Below are positions 1 to 11,228 of a stretch of DNA of 64,000 nucleotides, piece after piece. Source of the DNA: Clytia hemisphaerica (lineage: Eukaryota; Cnidaria; Hydrozoa; Leptothecata; Clytiidae); assembly GCA_902728285.1 (NCBI GenBank), contig CACVBU010000532.1:336059-400058 (forward strand), read 5' to 3'. Numbering within the stretch: position 1 is the first letter of the stretch; every line of letters begins with the position of its first letter. The notes beneath the pieces were generated by a model. The model had not been told where the DNA came from. It was given only the letters and a program-made list of their open reading frames with translations, and did not search any database. The position numbers were made by a program, and so were the translations under genes.

Positions 1-311
1 AGCTACACTCTTTATACTGTAAGGGTTCGATTTTGAAAGCAAATTTTTGGTGACACATGCCGTCGTTTAAAAATACCTTATCGGGGAAAAGAATGTCGGG
101 GGAAAGTGACGAAACTTTTGAGGGAGTGATAAAAATTTTCCCCGACGAAATTTCTCCCCGAGCCCGATATTTTATCACCTGACCAAATCCTTTACCCGAT
201 TTTTTTATCCCCGACCAAAACTTTTACTCAATTTTTTCCCTCCAACCAAAATTCAAATCCAAATTTTCTACGCCTTTATTAACTGAAATTAGTGCTTTAA
301 AGGTCGATTTA

Positions 312-414
312 CAGTGGAACCTCTAATTAGCGGACACCATCGGGTAAAGGGGTTAGTGTCTGCTAATCAGAGGTGTCCGCCTTTTAGAGTGTCCGTTAAT
401 TAGAGGTTTTACTG
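312..414. mobile_element. compact pogo/Tc1-like MITE with TA duplication
   Basis: A 103-bp palindromic element begins CAGTGGAACCTCTAATTAGC and ends with the inverted form AATTAGAGGTTTTACTG. It is flanked on both sides by TA (310-311 and 415-416), the target duplication of Tc1/mariner/pogo transposons. The CAGT..AACCTC terminus resembles pogo/Tigger-type ends; that family call is from general knowledge. It has no coding capacity. Confidence 0.75.
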
Positions 415-485
415 TACGCAAGATCTATTTTCGAGCTAGTGAAGGAAACCATTTCATTTGGACAATTTAGTCGGGTGGAAGTGAC

Positions 486-640
486 TACAGTAAAACCTCT
501 AATTAACGGACACTCTAAAAGGCGGACACCTCTGATTAGCAGACAATTTAATTTTCCCCGGCCGTTTCCTAGTCAAATCCTCATAAAAAAATTTCTAAAA
601 GGCGGACACTCAATTAGCGGACCCTCTGATTAGCGCCCCT
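486..640. mobile_element. truncated copy of the CAGT..AACCTC MITE
   Basis: Following a TA at 486-487, CAGTAAAACCTCTAATTAAC matches the terminus of the element at 312-414. The interior repeats the GGCGGACAC and CTCTGATTAGC motifs in both orientations. The far inverted terminus is missing or decayed, so the right edge is approximate. Confidence 0.55.
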
Positions 641-2799
641 ATATTTTAGATACTAGCAGTTAGCTGAAGCTATAAATGCCCCGAAACCGCCGGAGTTAAA
701 CATTTATTGCCAGCCATTATAATTTGATAAGTAACATTTAGTTACGACGATAAAAGCCTTTTAAAACAACATTATGTTCTAAAGTTGAAATTAGATGTAA
801 AGTCCTTTTCTTGGCTGTCATCCTTAAAGTCCGGCAGTAGGACGTGACAACTGAGGAGTATATTCTGACTCAACCTCAAGATTACTTTGGAATAATTAGG
901 TTTGAGAAGAACGTTTCACAATATACGCAATCAGGGTAAACTTAGGTAGGATTTGTAGGACAAATTTTTCTGGAAAATAAACATTTCTTTTTTGTTGTGT
1001 TAGGACTGAGTGTAATAGAAGAGTGGAAAATTAGAAGGAATTTCAAGATCAAGTGAGGGTGTAGCCTTGAGGCGCTTTCAGAGACACACTCATAGCTGTC
1101 GCTATGAATGCCCCGCCGATAGCAGATATTAGCCCAGAGGAACTTAGTCATGAAGAGAGCAAGGGAATCATAATCAGACTATAAATTGGTGAAATGAGTC
1201 TTCATAAAAAGTGCTCAATGTTACTAGAGCTGTTTAAAGTTAAGAAGCACGAGCCGATGCGGTTAAAATTTTCTCAGTAAGATCCATACATAACGGAAGT
1301 GTCAATCCAAAAAAAACATGTTTAATCTACCCTTTCTGATGCAAAGTGACTTAAATTAAAACCATTACAGGTTTCGCAACATATTAAGAACTAGAATGAT
1401 ATCAAAGTTGATTTTCTTCAATCACCAGATAAAAATCCCTTTTGAAAACCCAAACATAAGAATGTGTACTGTGAAACTGAAAGTGCTTCCCTTTCATAAA
1501 GAATATACATAATGCAGATTAAAAGGTGAATTCGAAAATTAAATTGAATACAATTTCAGTCATTTGATTTGAAATTTAAAAGTAAGTACGGTAACTTTGG
1601 ACTGGTGGCATACCGTAGATATAATTTATTTGTATCAAAGGTTACTGAAAATTATCTGAAAAACTTTAACAATCTTTATACGTGTTTCTGCAAAAAGTTT
1701 TCAGTTAGAATAAAATTTCTTCATGGTTACTAAAGATATGAATTTGATAGTTGCTCTCAAAATTGCCAGGGGAATTTTAGATACCGCGTCCTGTTGTAAC
1801 CACCGTCAACATGGTTAAAAACTTTTCACTTCACAGGTAGGTACAACATTGTGTTTGTATTTTATTGGACGTCTGGTTCTAAAAAGTCAAAAAGTTTGTT
1901 CAGTTTTGATTTGAGCAAAGTATACTCCTGCGTTCAACATCAATACGGTACAGTGTGCCGTGGTGGTATTAGTAGAGAGAGTGTTCGAGTCTGTTCATAA
2001 TATGAGGCTGAAAATCTTCGGCGTAGATTACATATCGAATCGAAGTACCGTTCTGACACAGTGACATAAACAGCATTTTCAAAGTTTGCTTAAGCTTCAA
2101 TATTGGCGTAAAGAATTATTCACAAAATAGCATCAAATACTCCATAATCCATCGTTTTCGGCTTTTGTTCCGCTTCTGTTTACATTTTTCTGCTCGCTGC
2201 TTCCCATGCTCAACCATTTTTTTTTGCTGTAACACTGTGCTTCAAATGTCCACGAGAATGAATCAGTTCATGTTAGTCATAGTATATTCTCATTGGCATG
2301 TCTCACTCACTAAACCTTTTGTAAGAAACTCGATGTTGGTACCAGTTTTTGGCACGTTTTGTCGCAAGGCTTACTCTTTGAAAAATTACTTTCGGCGCAT
2401 GCAATATCCATAATAATTATAGGGTACTCTGGGTTTTGTCTTTCCACCAAAAATTTCAATTTAATTTCCTTCAAAATGAAATCACTATTTAGGTAAACAA
2501 TATGAATTAAGGGTCAATTTCCCTTTTGTCTATGCATTTATAATATCAGCAGGGTTTCGGTAGAGCAGCACATAACACTCTGTGTGTGTGTAACACACTG
2601 TCATTGAAGATGTCCATCGTCCATTCTGACAATTGTATAAGGTTTGATCTAATATCAGTAGTTTGATAGTTATTCATTCAGTAGCAAACAATGTCCTCCC
2701 TCAAGTAAATCCAGTTGAGCAACTACGTTAAAAAGATATTAACCAAGCAAAAATCTTGTGTGCTGTTTGTTGTTTGTGAAAGCTTTTAGCTGTGTGGAC

Positions 2800-3084
2800 C
2801 ATTGAGTTTCAAGCCGAAGGCTAGAGGTCAATCTCCTTGGTAGGATTTGAAGCCAACAAATCCTACCAAAGTTGCGCGGCCTTGAGCGACCCGCCTGGTT
2901 TTTACACAAATGACAGATTGAAACTAAAATTTACCGCTTAATTTCGAAAAATATATCACTCGAAAACAAAGGAATTGCTAGATTCAATCCGTCATCAAAA
3001 ATACGGCGCATATTTTAAGGCTTCAATTTTTCTTGCCTGAGAAAGGTAGAGATTGACCTCTAGCCTTCGGCTTGAAACTCAATG
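2800..3084. mobile_element. hAT-like MITE with 8-bp target duplication
   Basis: A 285-bp element has long terminal inverted repeats starting CATTGAGTTTCAAGCCGAAG. It is flanked by a perfect 8-bp direct repeat, GTGTGGAC, at 2792-2799 and 3085-3092. Eight-base duplications are typical of hAT transposons; assignment to hAT rests on that alone. The interior contains a smaller hairpin, GGTAGGATTTG..CAAATCCTACC, also found in the related copy at 43298-43561. No coding capacity. Confidence 0.8.
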
Positions 3085-3667
3085 GTGTGGACTGGCAGTG
3101 CAGACGGGAAGCTACCTTCTCTGCCCGTGCATAGCTAGGAAATCAACCCTGACCCTAACTGATAATCGAATCCTGACCCCCGGAAAATCACCACGGACTA
3201 GAAAGAACGAAAAAAATTGAAGGGGCGGAATTGCTGATTGAAACTAGTTTTCACCGTTTACATCCTGCTAGTCTTCTGTCCGTCTAGGTCCGAAATTATC
3301 TACTCCTAAGTTCTGGCTCTTCTTAGTGGCCAGCTCGGCTATATCGGGAGGTCCGCAACTTTGGCTCTTTTGGAGGATGGACCGGTTCCGAACACCGGAT
3401 AGGCCCCGCTTAGTAAGACCGGTCCTTCTCCACAGAGGGCAAGCGGACATCCCATTCTTCAATTTCAGTGAGATCTTATTACTGCTACTCTCTGTTTTTA
3501 AATGAAATTTTTAATCAAAAACGAAAATATATATTTGTTTATTATATATAGCAGAGTAGAGGAACTTGTAAAATATATACCAACTGTTTTTTTTTTGGTG
3601 ATAAAAGAGAATTAAAAAAAAAAAAAAAAAAAAAAATACAAGTAGCAGCAAAAGAGATATCGCGCGC

Positions 3668-3790
3668 GAACATTTTTTAACCGCGTGCGGCCCGCTCAGA
3701 ATCGGAAGAAACATGAATCTGAATCTGAATATTTTTCTGGCGAGCAGGTCCGCTACGTGAAGCAACAAAAGCCCCTTCGGGGCAATTATA
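3668..3790 (-). repeat. dispersed repeat with embedded microsatellite, copy 1
   Basis: This stretch, containing CTGGCGAGCAGGTCCGCTAC then GTGAAGCAACAAAAGCCCC and a GAATCT microsatellite, recurs in inverted orientation at about 44333-44470. The conserved parts are near-identical while the microsatellite differs. No terminal repeats or coding frame were identified. Strand is given relative to the second copy. Confidence 0.6.
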
Positions 3791-4069
3791 TATTTTTATT
3801 TCAAGCACTTATTAGTCTTATTATTCAAATTATTTCTACAAATTTCCAGTTTTCCCTTCACCCATTCAACGAATTGTATTTTCAATTTTGGTGTTATATT
3901 TCTAGATTTTATTTTATTTGTTAAAAACTAAATTGTTGCGTTTTAATAACCTTTCTCATGTTCTTCTATGGCCTAGTGTCTGCAGATAAGTACTTTAGAC
4001 CCCAATTTTATATTTTCGACACCCTGGGATGGCCTAATTTCAAAATTGCAGCTCCGAGATCAAAAGTTT

Positions 4070-4458
4070 CTAAAAGAAGGCGGACACTTCTAATTAGCGG
4101 AAACTAACCCCTTTCCCCGATGGTGTCCCGGGGGGGGGGTACTACCCTTGTCGACCGACGGGGGTGCTCCGCTGAGGTTCGAAAAATGGACCCTACGTGG
4201 GACTCAAAATTTGCGAAAAAAGTGACCCTGAATGGGACTGAAATTCCAAAATTTTCTCAAATTTTCTACTTTTTCCCCAAATTTTCCAAAAATAGGCACC
4301 CTTCGAGGGACTGATTTTTCTATTTTGGTGTTTTTGCGACCTACCTGGGACTCGTGGAGGTTAAAAAAGGTACCCTGACCAGCGGAGCATCCCCGTAACC
4401 CATCTTGCCCTAGTACCCCCCTCCCCGGGGATGGTGTCCGCTAATTAGAGGTTCCACT
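4070..4458. mobile_element. CAGT..AACCTC MITE interrupted by a second MITE
   Basis: The right end reads CTAATTAGAGGTTCCACTG followed by TA, the inverted terminus of the pogo-like MITE at 312. The left part carries GGCGGACAC and TAATTAGCGG but lacks a clean CAGT end. The copy is split by the separate element at 4129-4430, whose target duplication lies inside it. Confidence 0.55.
4129..4430. mobile_element. G/C-capped MITE with 9-10 bp target duplication (copy 1)
   Basis: About 302 bp, beginning with a G run then GTACTACCC and ending CCCTAGTACCCCCC then CCGGGG, so the ends are inverted repeats. Flanking direct repeat ATGGTGTCC (4120-4128 and 4431-4439) extends to 10 bp with the preceding G. 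Subterminal GGGGGTGCTCCGCTG is mirrored by CAGCGGAGCATCCCC. Duplications of 8-11 bp are usual for Mutator-like elements; the superfamily is inferred. Related copies lie at 21160-21465 and 30454-30797. Confidence 0.75.
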
Positions 4459-4625
4459 GTAAATTGTAAATTTGGTCGGGGAAAAATGACGAATTTGAAA
4501 TTTTTGTCGGGCGGGAAAGTGACGAAAATGCCTCTACGTGACGAAATTTTTCCCCGACTAAATAAAACTCCGACATATTTTTCCCCGATATGACAAAGTA
4601 CACTGTAAGAGTACCTTTTCACTGC

Positions 4626-4700
4626 TCAAGGGATGAACTGTAAGGGTCCGATTTCGAAAGCCATTTTTGGGCGGCACATGCCGTCGTTTAGAAATCGGGT
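4626..4700 (+). repeat. dispersed repeat, central copy
   Basis: The block with CTGTAAGGGTCCGATTTCGA and GGCACATGCCGTCGTTTA is repeated at about 19-75 on the same strand and at about 42312-42395 on the opposite strand. Identity is high over 60-80 bases. No terminal inverted repeat was found, so its element class is unknown. Confidence 0.65.
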
Positions 4701-4956
4701 CCCCTTGAGGGTAGCAAGGGTCTCTATGTTAAAGTACACTAACCAAAATTCAGTCAATTTTACATACACACAACACATTAGCTATTTACCTCAAACAATT
4801 CTTCATATTTACAATAATGTAAACGCGTTTTTAAGAGGAATCGTCAATCAAAATTTCATCGACAGAAAAATTTACAATAGTGGTATCGACATATTCAATG
4901 ATTGGAAATCAAGTTCGTTTGTCGCAATAAAAATTATATCGAGATTGTTATGACGA

Positions 4957-7900
4957 TTACGCAATGCGACAGATCTTACAACTTTTACGACATCGTTTTC
5001 GAACATTTTCGCTCCTTGTACAGTAACCATGATACACGAAGTAATTGCAATATTGCGACGTATCAAAACACGTCGAACGACAAAATCCGCACGTTTTCGG
5101 ACAAGCTTGACGCATGCGCTCTCGGTAGAAATAACAGCCACCAGAAAATCTGTAAAACAAACACTGGAAGCCAACCCATGGGTCATCGCGACAAGTATCT
5201 ATGGAAACGAGAAAAGATGGAACACTTTCGAATAAAGTTATAAAATAATCATTTTTAATACATGTTCATTCTACCCAGGACTCCTCGGATGTAGATCATC
5301 CCAAATTTCACGAAACTATTTGGTTTTCAATGAAATTTTCAACAGTTCACAAACACATTTATAGGCCTATTTATTTAGTAATTTTTGCTGGTTTTAGCGC
5401 TATACGATTGTAGCTAAATGTTTCATCATGCTGATAATTGCACTAAAAAAATTTGGTTTAGGTGAAGCGCGAGTTGCCCACATCTATTACGGAATATGGG
5501 TACGGAATGGTCTGATGGTTGGAATCTCTGTTTCAAACATGCAAGAAGCAATTTCTACCTATTGCAAGATGGTCCAACTTTTCTTTTTGGCTTAAGTTCA
5601 AAATTGGATTGAGCTAGATTAGGGGGCGTTGACCATTGAAAGAAATAGATAGAATCAAGTTGAAAATTTTGTTCGTATTCTTACCTATCTCGATTCGTGT
5701 CTTTTTCGGCTTCTTCACATTCGAGGTGTTGTTTTTGCATCTGGAAAGAAAGGTAGAATGAAGTCACTGTCAAAAAGTTGTACACAAAAAGAGAACATGA
5801 TAGAGAAGACATTCTATGGGCAACTCAACTCAATTATTGGATGGGCATATGATTACGCCATTTTTCTTACCAAAATAAGAGCAGAAAACGTGTTTCCGGT
5901 AGTAAAAAGGAAGATGTTAGATTATTCAAATACAATAATCCTTCATTCAATCTTTCGGAGATTTACAAACCTGTAAAGCTCATTCAGTTGTTTGATATCG
6001 ATAGGGCTCAATTTTACTCGCTGTCCCAACTTCTTTGAAGGGTCTTTCCGGTAGGTGATGGTTTTATGTCCATTCTTACTGAAGGCTCTGTTGGAGTAAT
6101 GCATGATGCTGTCCGGATCATAAGGGTGTCCGAGAGTATGAGCTTCTCCCGGCTTGTATTTTTCAAATTGTCTTTTCGCTCCTATAACAGATGTAAGCTA
6201 TTTTTTGGGGAAAAAATATCGATCTAGCGGTTTGGGGCGGTATTTTATGAAATATCAACACAATAAAGAAAACAAGTGCAGATAGCACGTCGATTGACAG
6301 GTAATATACATGAGTCGCACCTCGTTAAAAAGTTTACAGGATTAATGTTTTTCATTTCAAGCGATCACGTTTACAACAAGAGGGCAACGATAAAGTTTTT
6401 TAATGTTTTCACACCTGTCAAATCTTTTCGTTATCAGAAGAAAAACGTACTCGTTGCCCATTGATATCAAAGTTGAAAATCGAGTCTACAACAAAAGGCA
6501 ACTTCTTTTAGTTGAACAACAATAAAAAGAAAGATAAAGAGACACACCTTCCATCGCATTGCTGACATCAACAAAAACATGGTGATCGCGGTCCCTCCTC
6601 ACGTGCTCATGATAGAAGCCTAAAGTGTGGAAAGTCTCGTGTAGTGCAATGCCTTTGGTGTGGCAACCATCTCCTAAGGATAAATCTTGTTGCCCTCCAT
6701 CACGACCAATCGTTGAGAAGCATCTGAAAAGTGAAGATAGATGTTGAATAGAAACGAATCATTCAACCTGGACCCAAATCATAGGTAAAGATTGTTTTCG
6801 AGAACAAAAACCGGTATGTCATGTTAAAAAACACAAAATTCATAAATAAAGGGCTTATGTTGCACATAGTGCATTAGCCTTGAAATCGAAGCTAAATTGG
6901 CGCTACCACTCGATAGATCTGAATGTTATATTTGGACAGAGTTTTAGAAAACTGAAAGTCCTTAAATATTATGAAGCACCGATAACGCTAAGCCGTAACC
7001 TAGCTATTCCAGGAGAAATTTGTACCCCCTATGTTGAGGAGGATTTAAAAAAAATTGACCACCCTGGATTTTCGACCTCGTGTCACTGACCACCCTAGAT
7101 TTCCAACCTCATTTTACTGACCACCCTGGATTTTTTCGTTCAAAAACCAGACTCCCCAGGTTTTTTTATTTTCCAGATTTTCCAGACCACCCTGGACGTC
7201 ACACCTCTTCGACATAGGGTACAGACTATTTCTGGAATAGCCCAATCCTTGGTAATTAGACTGCAAGTGCACATCGATTTAGTGCTAGCTTGTTCTTACC
7301 CTTCTCTGCTTGATATGATTCGAACATAATCTCGTTCAGTGGTCCTCTTTACGAAACGAACACAAGAAACTTTCTCGATTTCTTTGATGGCTTGCTTGAA
7401 AACTTGCTGCTCTTTGTAACCTGTAGAAAGGGACTTAATGAAATCATTCACAAAGAAAAAGGTACTCGGAATTTAGTCGTTTGTTTCTAATTCCTGAAAC
7501 CAACAGAATAAGGATAGGATGATCTTTATCGGCATTAGCTCAAATACGGTTCAAATATTTTACTAACACGATTCTCCTGTTTCAAATAACAAATATATTT
7601 TTCGCAACTCAATTACAGTGTACTATATCCCAGGCATGCTAAAATTAGAAAAGTCAATCCTCAGTGGTACTCAAATATCAAATGAAATCGATTTCTGCGA
7701 ACATGGATTTCGTGTGAAGACAACACGAAGCTCACTCACCTGCAGTAAAACCGAAAGTATACGGAACAATCCCTCCCGGCCATTTCCGGTATTCGTCTGC
7801 TACCGTATCTCGTCTTGTCCGCGAATGCACTGAAAAAAAGAATGAAACAAGACATCAAGCAGTCAACATTTTGACGTTTTTAGCGCTTCTCAACCACAAT

Positions 7901-8737
7901 TTAAGGATGAGATAAATAAAACACTTTATAAAAGAAACATAGGTTGTAACCTCAAACATTTTCTTGCATAATATTCATAAAAATAGTGCGACCAGTGGAA
8001 GTTCATGTGGTTTTGACACTGTCAACAACAACATCAATAAGCCTGTGGTAACGGGCATCTTTCATCCGCTATCAGAAGACAGTCGCATTACGTGAAATCC
8101 GTTGCTCCTCTTCAAAACGTCACACTGCTCAATATATCGGAAATACTTTTGAGAACAGACTGCCCTAAGCCTTGACTTGTAATTTGCAAGTGAAAGAACA
8201 AAGTTCATCCGGTAAAAAAAACCGACGTATTTCCTAAGGCATGTATTCTCAAATTTCTATTGACAACTTAAGATGGTACCGTCGATCAACAAATTTAATA
8301 ATTTTCCCTCAAAAGTTGTAAGGTTTGAGACAAACATCTAAACAAATTAAGACTACATCAACAAGCGATTTGTGATAGATTTTCATAGTTTCATAAATTT
8401 TCATATCACAAAATGGTCCTATTTGTTTACCCAACTCTTTATTGGGGTTCATTGACCTAAGAACCATTTACTTAATTTTGGTCCATATTATAGCGGGTTA
8501 GGATTGTCAGAGGTGGATCTTTAAAATTCAGAGGAACGACGATGCTCCCGTTCGTTTTGATGTCTTTCTTCATTTTTTGCGACTCTCGAACGTAAAATGA
8601 TCAAAATCTCGATGAGATTCAAGTGCTTCAAGCACTATAAAACAATAGCATAAATTTTACAAACCTCGTTCTTTAACGAACTTTCCACCAGAAGTCAAAC
8701 AAAAACATTGTAACATCAGTACAAAAATCAAATACAT
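4957..8737 (-). CDS. astacin metalloprotease with two ShKT domains (7 exons)
   Basis: Secreted zinc endopeptidase of the astacin (M12A) family, 322 aa. Exons, first to last: 8665-8737, 7740-7829, 7300-7420, 6548-6723, 5971-6181, 5685-5740, 4957-5198; all junctions are GT-AG and in phase. Residues 1-16 form a signal peptide. A short basic propeptide ends with RTRR (28-31), a furin-like site. The catalytic domain starts RKWPGGIVPYTF. The zinc motif HETFHTLGFYH is at 123-133 and the Met-turn SIMHY at 178-182, so the enzyme should be active. Two six-cysteine ShKT domains follow: C245-C282 and C286-C319. Astacins with ShKT tails are common in cnidarians and nematodes, in matrix remodelling and development. 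Oddity: no FxGD aspartate switch is visible in the propeptide. A MITE lies in the third intron. Confidence 0.93.
7003..7237. mobile_element. MITE-like inverted repeat in an astacin intron
   Basis: Ends are imperfect inverted repeats: GCTATTCCAGGAGAAATTTG on the left against CTGGAATAGCCC, preceded by CATAGGGTACAGA, on the right. The interior holds several copies of GACCACCCTGGA in direct orientation. It sits in the intron between astacin exons 7300-7420 and 6548-6723. Edges are approximate and no target duplication is clear. Confidence 0.5.
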
Positions 8738-10609
8738 CGTTCTCTCAATTTATCAAACGTCTTTTTAAGTAAGTCTTATGACCAGCGAAAAATGTCTTGT
8801 TGAGTAACGGAGATTTTATAAGAGTGTGACCGACTCTTCCAATGTATTTATATCAACACACACATTTGCCAGTGATGAGCAACAACAAAGTGACGTTTCT
8901 TATTTAAAACCTTTAACAACTTTCAAAAAAAAAGGGAAAGAAAAATTTTGTCAGAAAACATGATGACTTGAAAAGAAAACACACTTCATTTAGGTGACCT
9001 TGAAAAGATCTTCTACATGACATGCGCGAGCGCGTCATCAAGAGCAATGACAATTTGGTGAATAGTTAGTGTTACACCGCAGAACTTAATCCCTACTTTT
9101 TCTTACTATCGACGATTTCAGGATAAGAAAGATTTGGAATTTGAAACAGCAGACTTGTAAAGTGTTGGGTTTGTGGTGACGAGACGTAAAGAAGAGGAAA
9201 CCATCTCTAATGACATTAATCCAGAGGAAAACAAAAAGAAACCTTAAGAAAACAAAACGAATGCCTAAAGAATTATACTGGGCTGCCCGTTCCATTCTTT
9301 TAATGGATTTTTTAATAAAATAGTTGTGGATATCGGACACAGAGTCCAGATGGTTTTATTAAAAAAAGAACTTTTGCTAATCTCAATGTATTTGACCTGT
9401 ATGACGTCACTAAATATTTTATCGTTGGAAACGTCAAACCAAAAACAACACGTCGTGTTAGCAACTAAAGTCAAGCGCCTCAAGCAAAGGAAGTGCTTAA
9501 TGAAGCAAGTTTTCCTCAAGACATTAAAATGTTTTGAAAGGAGAGCAACAGAAATGGAATATCTTCATATTATCTCTAACAAACATGAAGAAAAGGGGAA
9601 TCATTAATACACAAATACGTTACGATGTCAGTAATGCGACTTGAATATCAACATAATCCCAGTCAATTTAATGACAGACCTAACAGCATGAAAATACTTT
9701 GGAATCCACGAACATTAAAGTCCCAAAAAAATTATATCTTCAAAACCACAAGAATAAAATTGACAGACCAACTGGAACCCTAAAAGACAGGGTCAGTTAA
9801 CGATGAAATGACGCGACTGTCACGAAGAAGAAGAAGACACAGATAAAGTTAAGTCTATTATAATATTGATGGACCTTGAGTTAAAGAAACATTAGAGTAT
9901 TGCCCAAAAATTATAGTTTCACAACCACTAGACAAGAAAAGACATTAGGTTCAAATTTTAGTTCTGTGTTTGTGTCATTCAAAATGATTGTGTGCCAAAA
10001 CAAACTAATTATATCAACTGGATTCAGTGTATTTCTTTAGCTTTTCGATTTTTGAGCCATGTGGCCACAATTTCCTCACCAGCGATGGATGAAAGAAAAG
10101 AAAAGAACGTAACGCACCAAAGACATTTCCGGCTTGTTCATTCGACAGCACATGACTTCGTTACCGTTAAAACTGTGCTCGACCGTGGTACCAAAGAAGT
10201 ACCAAACCAAAATTCACAACTGAAGGAGTAAAGGAGCAGCGACTTCAGTGCCGTCGTAGTGCGTTTCAGTATTTCTTCTCTAGTATCTCTTTCAGTACGT
10301 TTTGATGAAGGAAATTCAATAACTTCTTTCACAATGACTGGTTTTCAAAAGCTTTTTCTCTGGCTGATTTTCAGGATGTTTTAGGTCATCTTTAACGATT
10401 TCTAAGCCAAAAGATGTTATTACCTACAAGTGGATACTTTTTGAAGTGTCCATCTATCATTGGTGTCTTCAACAGGAAACATATCTTCTGGTCTTCTGGA
10501 AATTATACACTTATACTTCATGAGGAAAAAGCTTGTTGAATGTGGAACAATGATTGAAAAAAAAGAAAATGTTGAACAAATCCGGAACCAATATATCATC
10601 TCGTTTGTT

Positions 10610-10773
10610 GCCTATCGTAGCGTAGCCAAGAGGGGCGCAAAATTTGTTTAGGAGAACAGATTGTTATGCCATTATAATTATCTTTTCATACCATGAATAG
10701 ATAATTACAATGGCATAGAAATCTGCTCTCCTACACAAATTTTGCGCCACTCTTGGCTACGCTACTAGCCTAT
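10610..10773. mobile_element. 160-bp palindromic MITE-like element
   Basis: The left arm, TAGCGTAGCCAAGAGGGGCG then CAAAATTTG, TATGCCATT and ATAATTATC, is mirrored by the right arm GATAATTACAATGGCATA, CAAATTTTGCGCCACTCT and TGGCTACGCTA. Arms are about 75 bp and roughly 85-90 percent complementary, with a very short loop near 10692. No coding content and no certain target duplication. Confidence 0.65.
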
Positions 10774-10874
10774 AACACATTTAAGTGCGAGACAACCATG
10801 GATTTCATTTGGAAATCTTGATGAAATGAGCTGTGTAATACAACGCCAGTGGATATAGGAATGAGCTTCCCTCA

Positions 10875-11228
10875 AAAATACAAGAAATATTCTCCTTTGA
10901 AAGAACAAAATATATTTTTCCTTGCAAAAAATAAAGAATGATTTCCCTTACAAAAGACTAAATTTCCTTGCAAAAGGAAAAATAATGATTTTCCTTGCAA
11001 AATACAAATAATGATTCCCCTTGCAAAATACAAAAATGATTTTCTTTGCAAAATGCAAAGAATAATTTTCCTTTAAAAATACAACGAATAATTTCCCTTA
11101 CAAATACAAAGAACGATTTCCCTTGCAAAATACAAAGAATGATCTCCATTGCAAAAAAAAAACTTTCAAAATGATTTTCCTTCGAAAATACAACGAATAA
11201 ATTCCCTTGCAAAATACAAAGAATTACT
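10875..11228. repeat. degenerate ~28-bp tandem array
   Basis: A minisatellite of about a dozen degenerate units with consensus near TTTCCTTGCAAAATACAAAG then AATGAT. The 84-codon open frame on the minus strand at 10958-11212 is simply the translation of this array and is not a gene. Confidence 0.8.

Larger units (their letters stand above)
1..4900. other. gene-free region, MITE mosaic
   Basis: I find no supportable gene here. The sequence is a patchwork of short mobile elements, listed separately, plus C- and T-rich low-complexity DNA such as the TTTTCCCCGAC-type blocks near 80-240 and 4480-4600, and a poly-A run of about 23 bases near 3615. Short open frames in this stretch have no recognisable domain and mostly lie inside repeats. 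Confidence 0.6.

Noticed and set aside
3511..3924. overlapping open frames on both strands
   Set aside because: They cross a poly-A run and a dispersed repeat and show no domain.
4957..5198. stand-alone ShK-type peptide toxin gene
   Set aside because: The exon joins in phase to an upstream astacin catalytic domain and has no signal peptide of its own, so these are accessory domains of the protease.
4902..5243. 113-codon plus-strand frame
   Set aside because: It is antisense to the ShKT exon of the astacin gene.
10958..11212. 84-codon open frame (minus)
   Set aside because: It is the translation of the 28-bp tandem array, hence the repetitive peptide.
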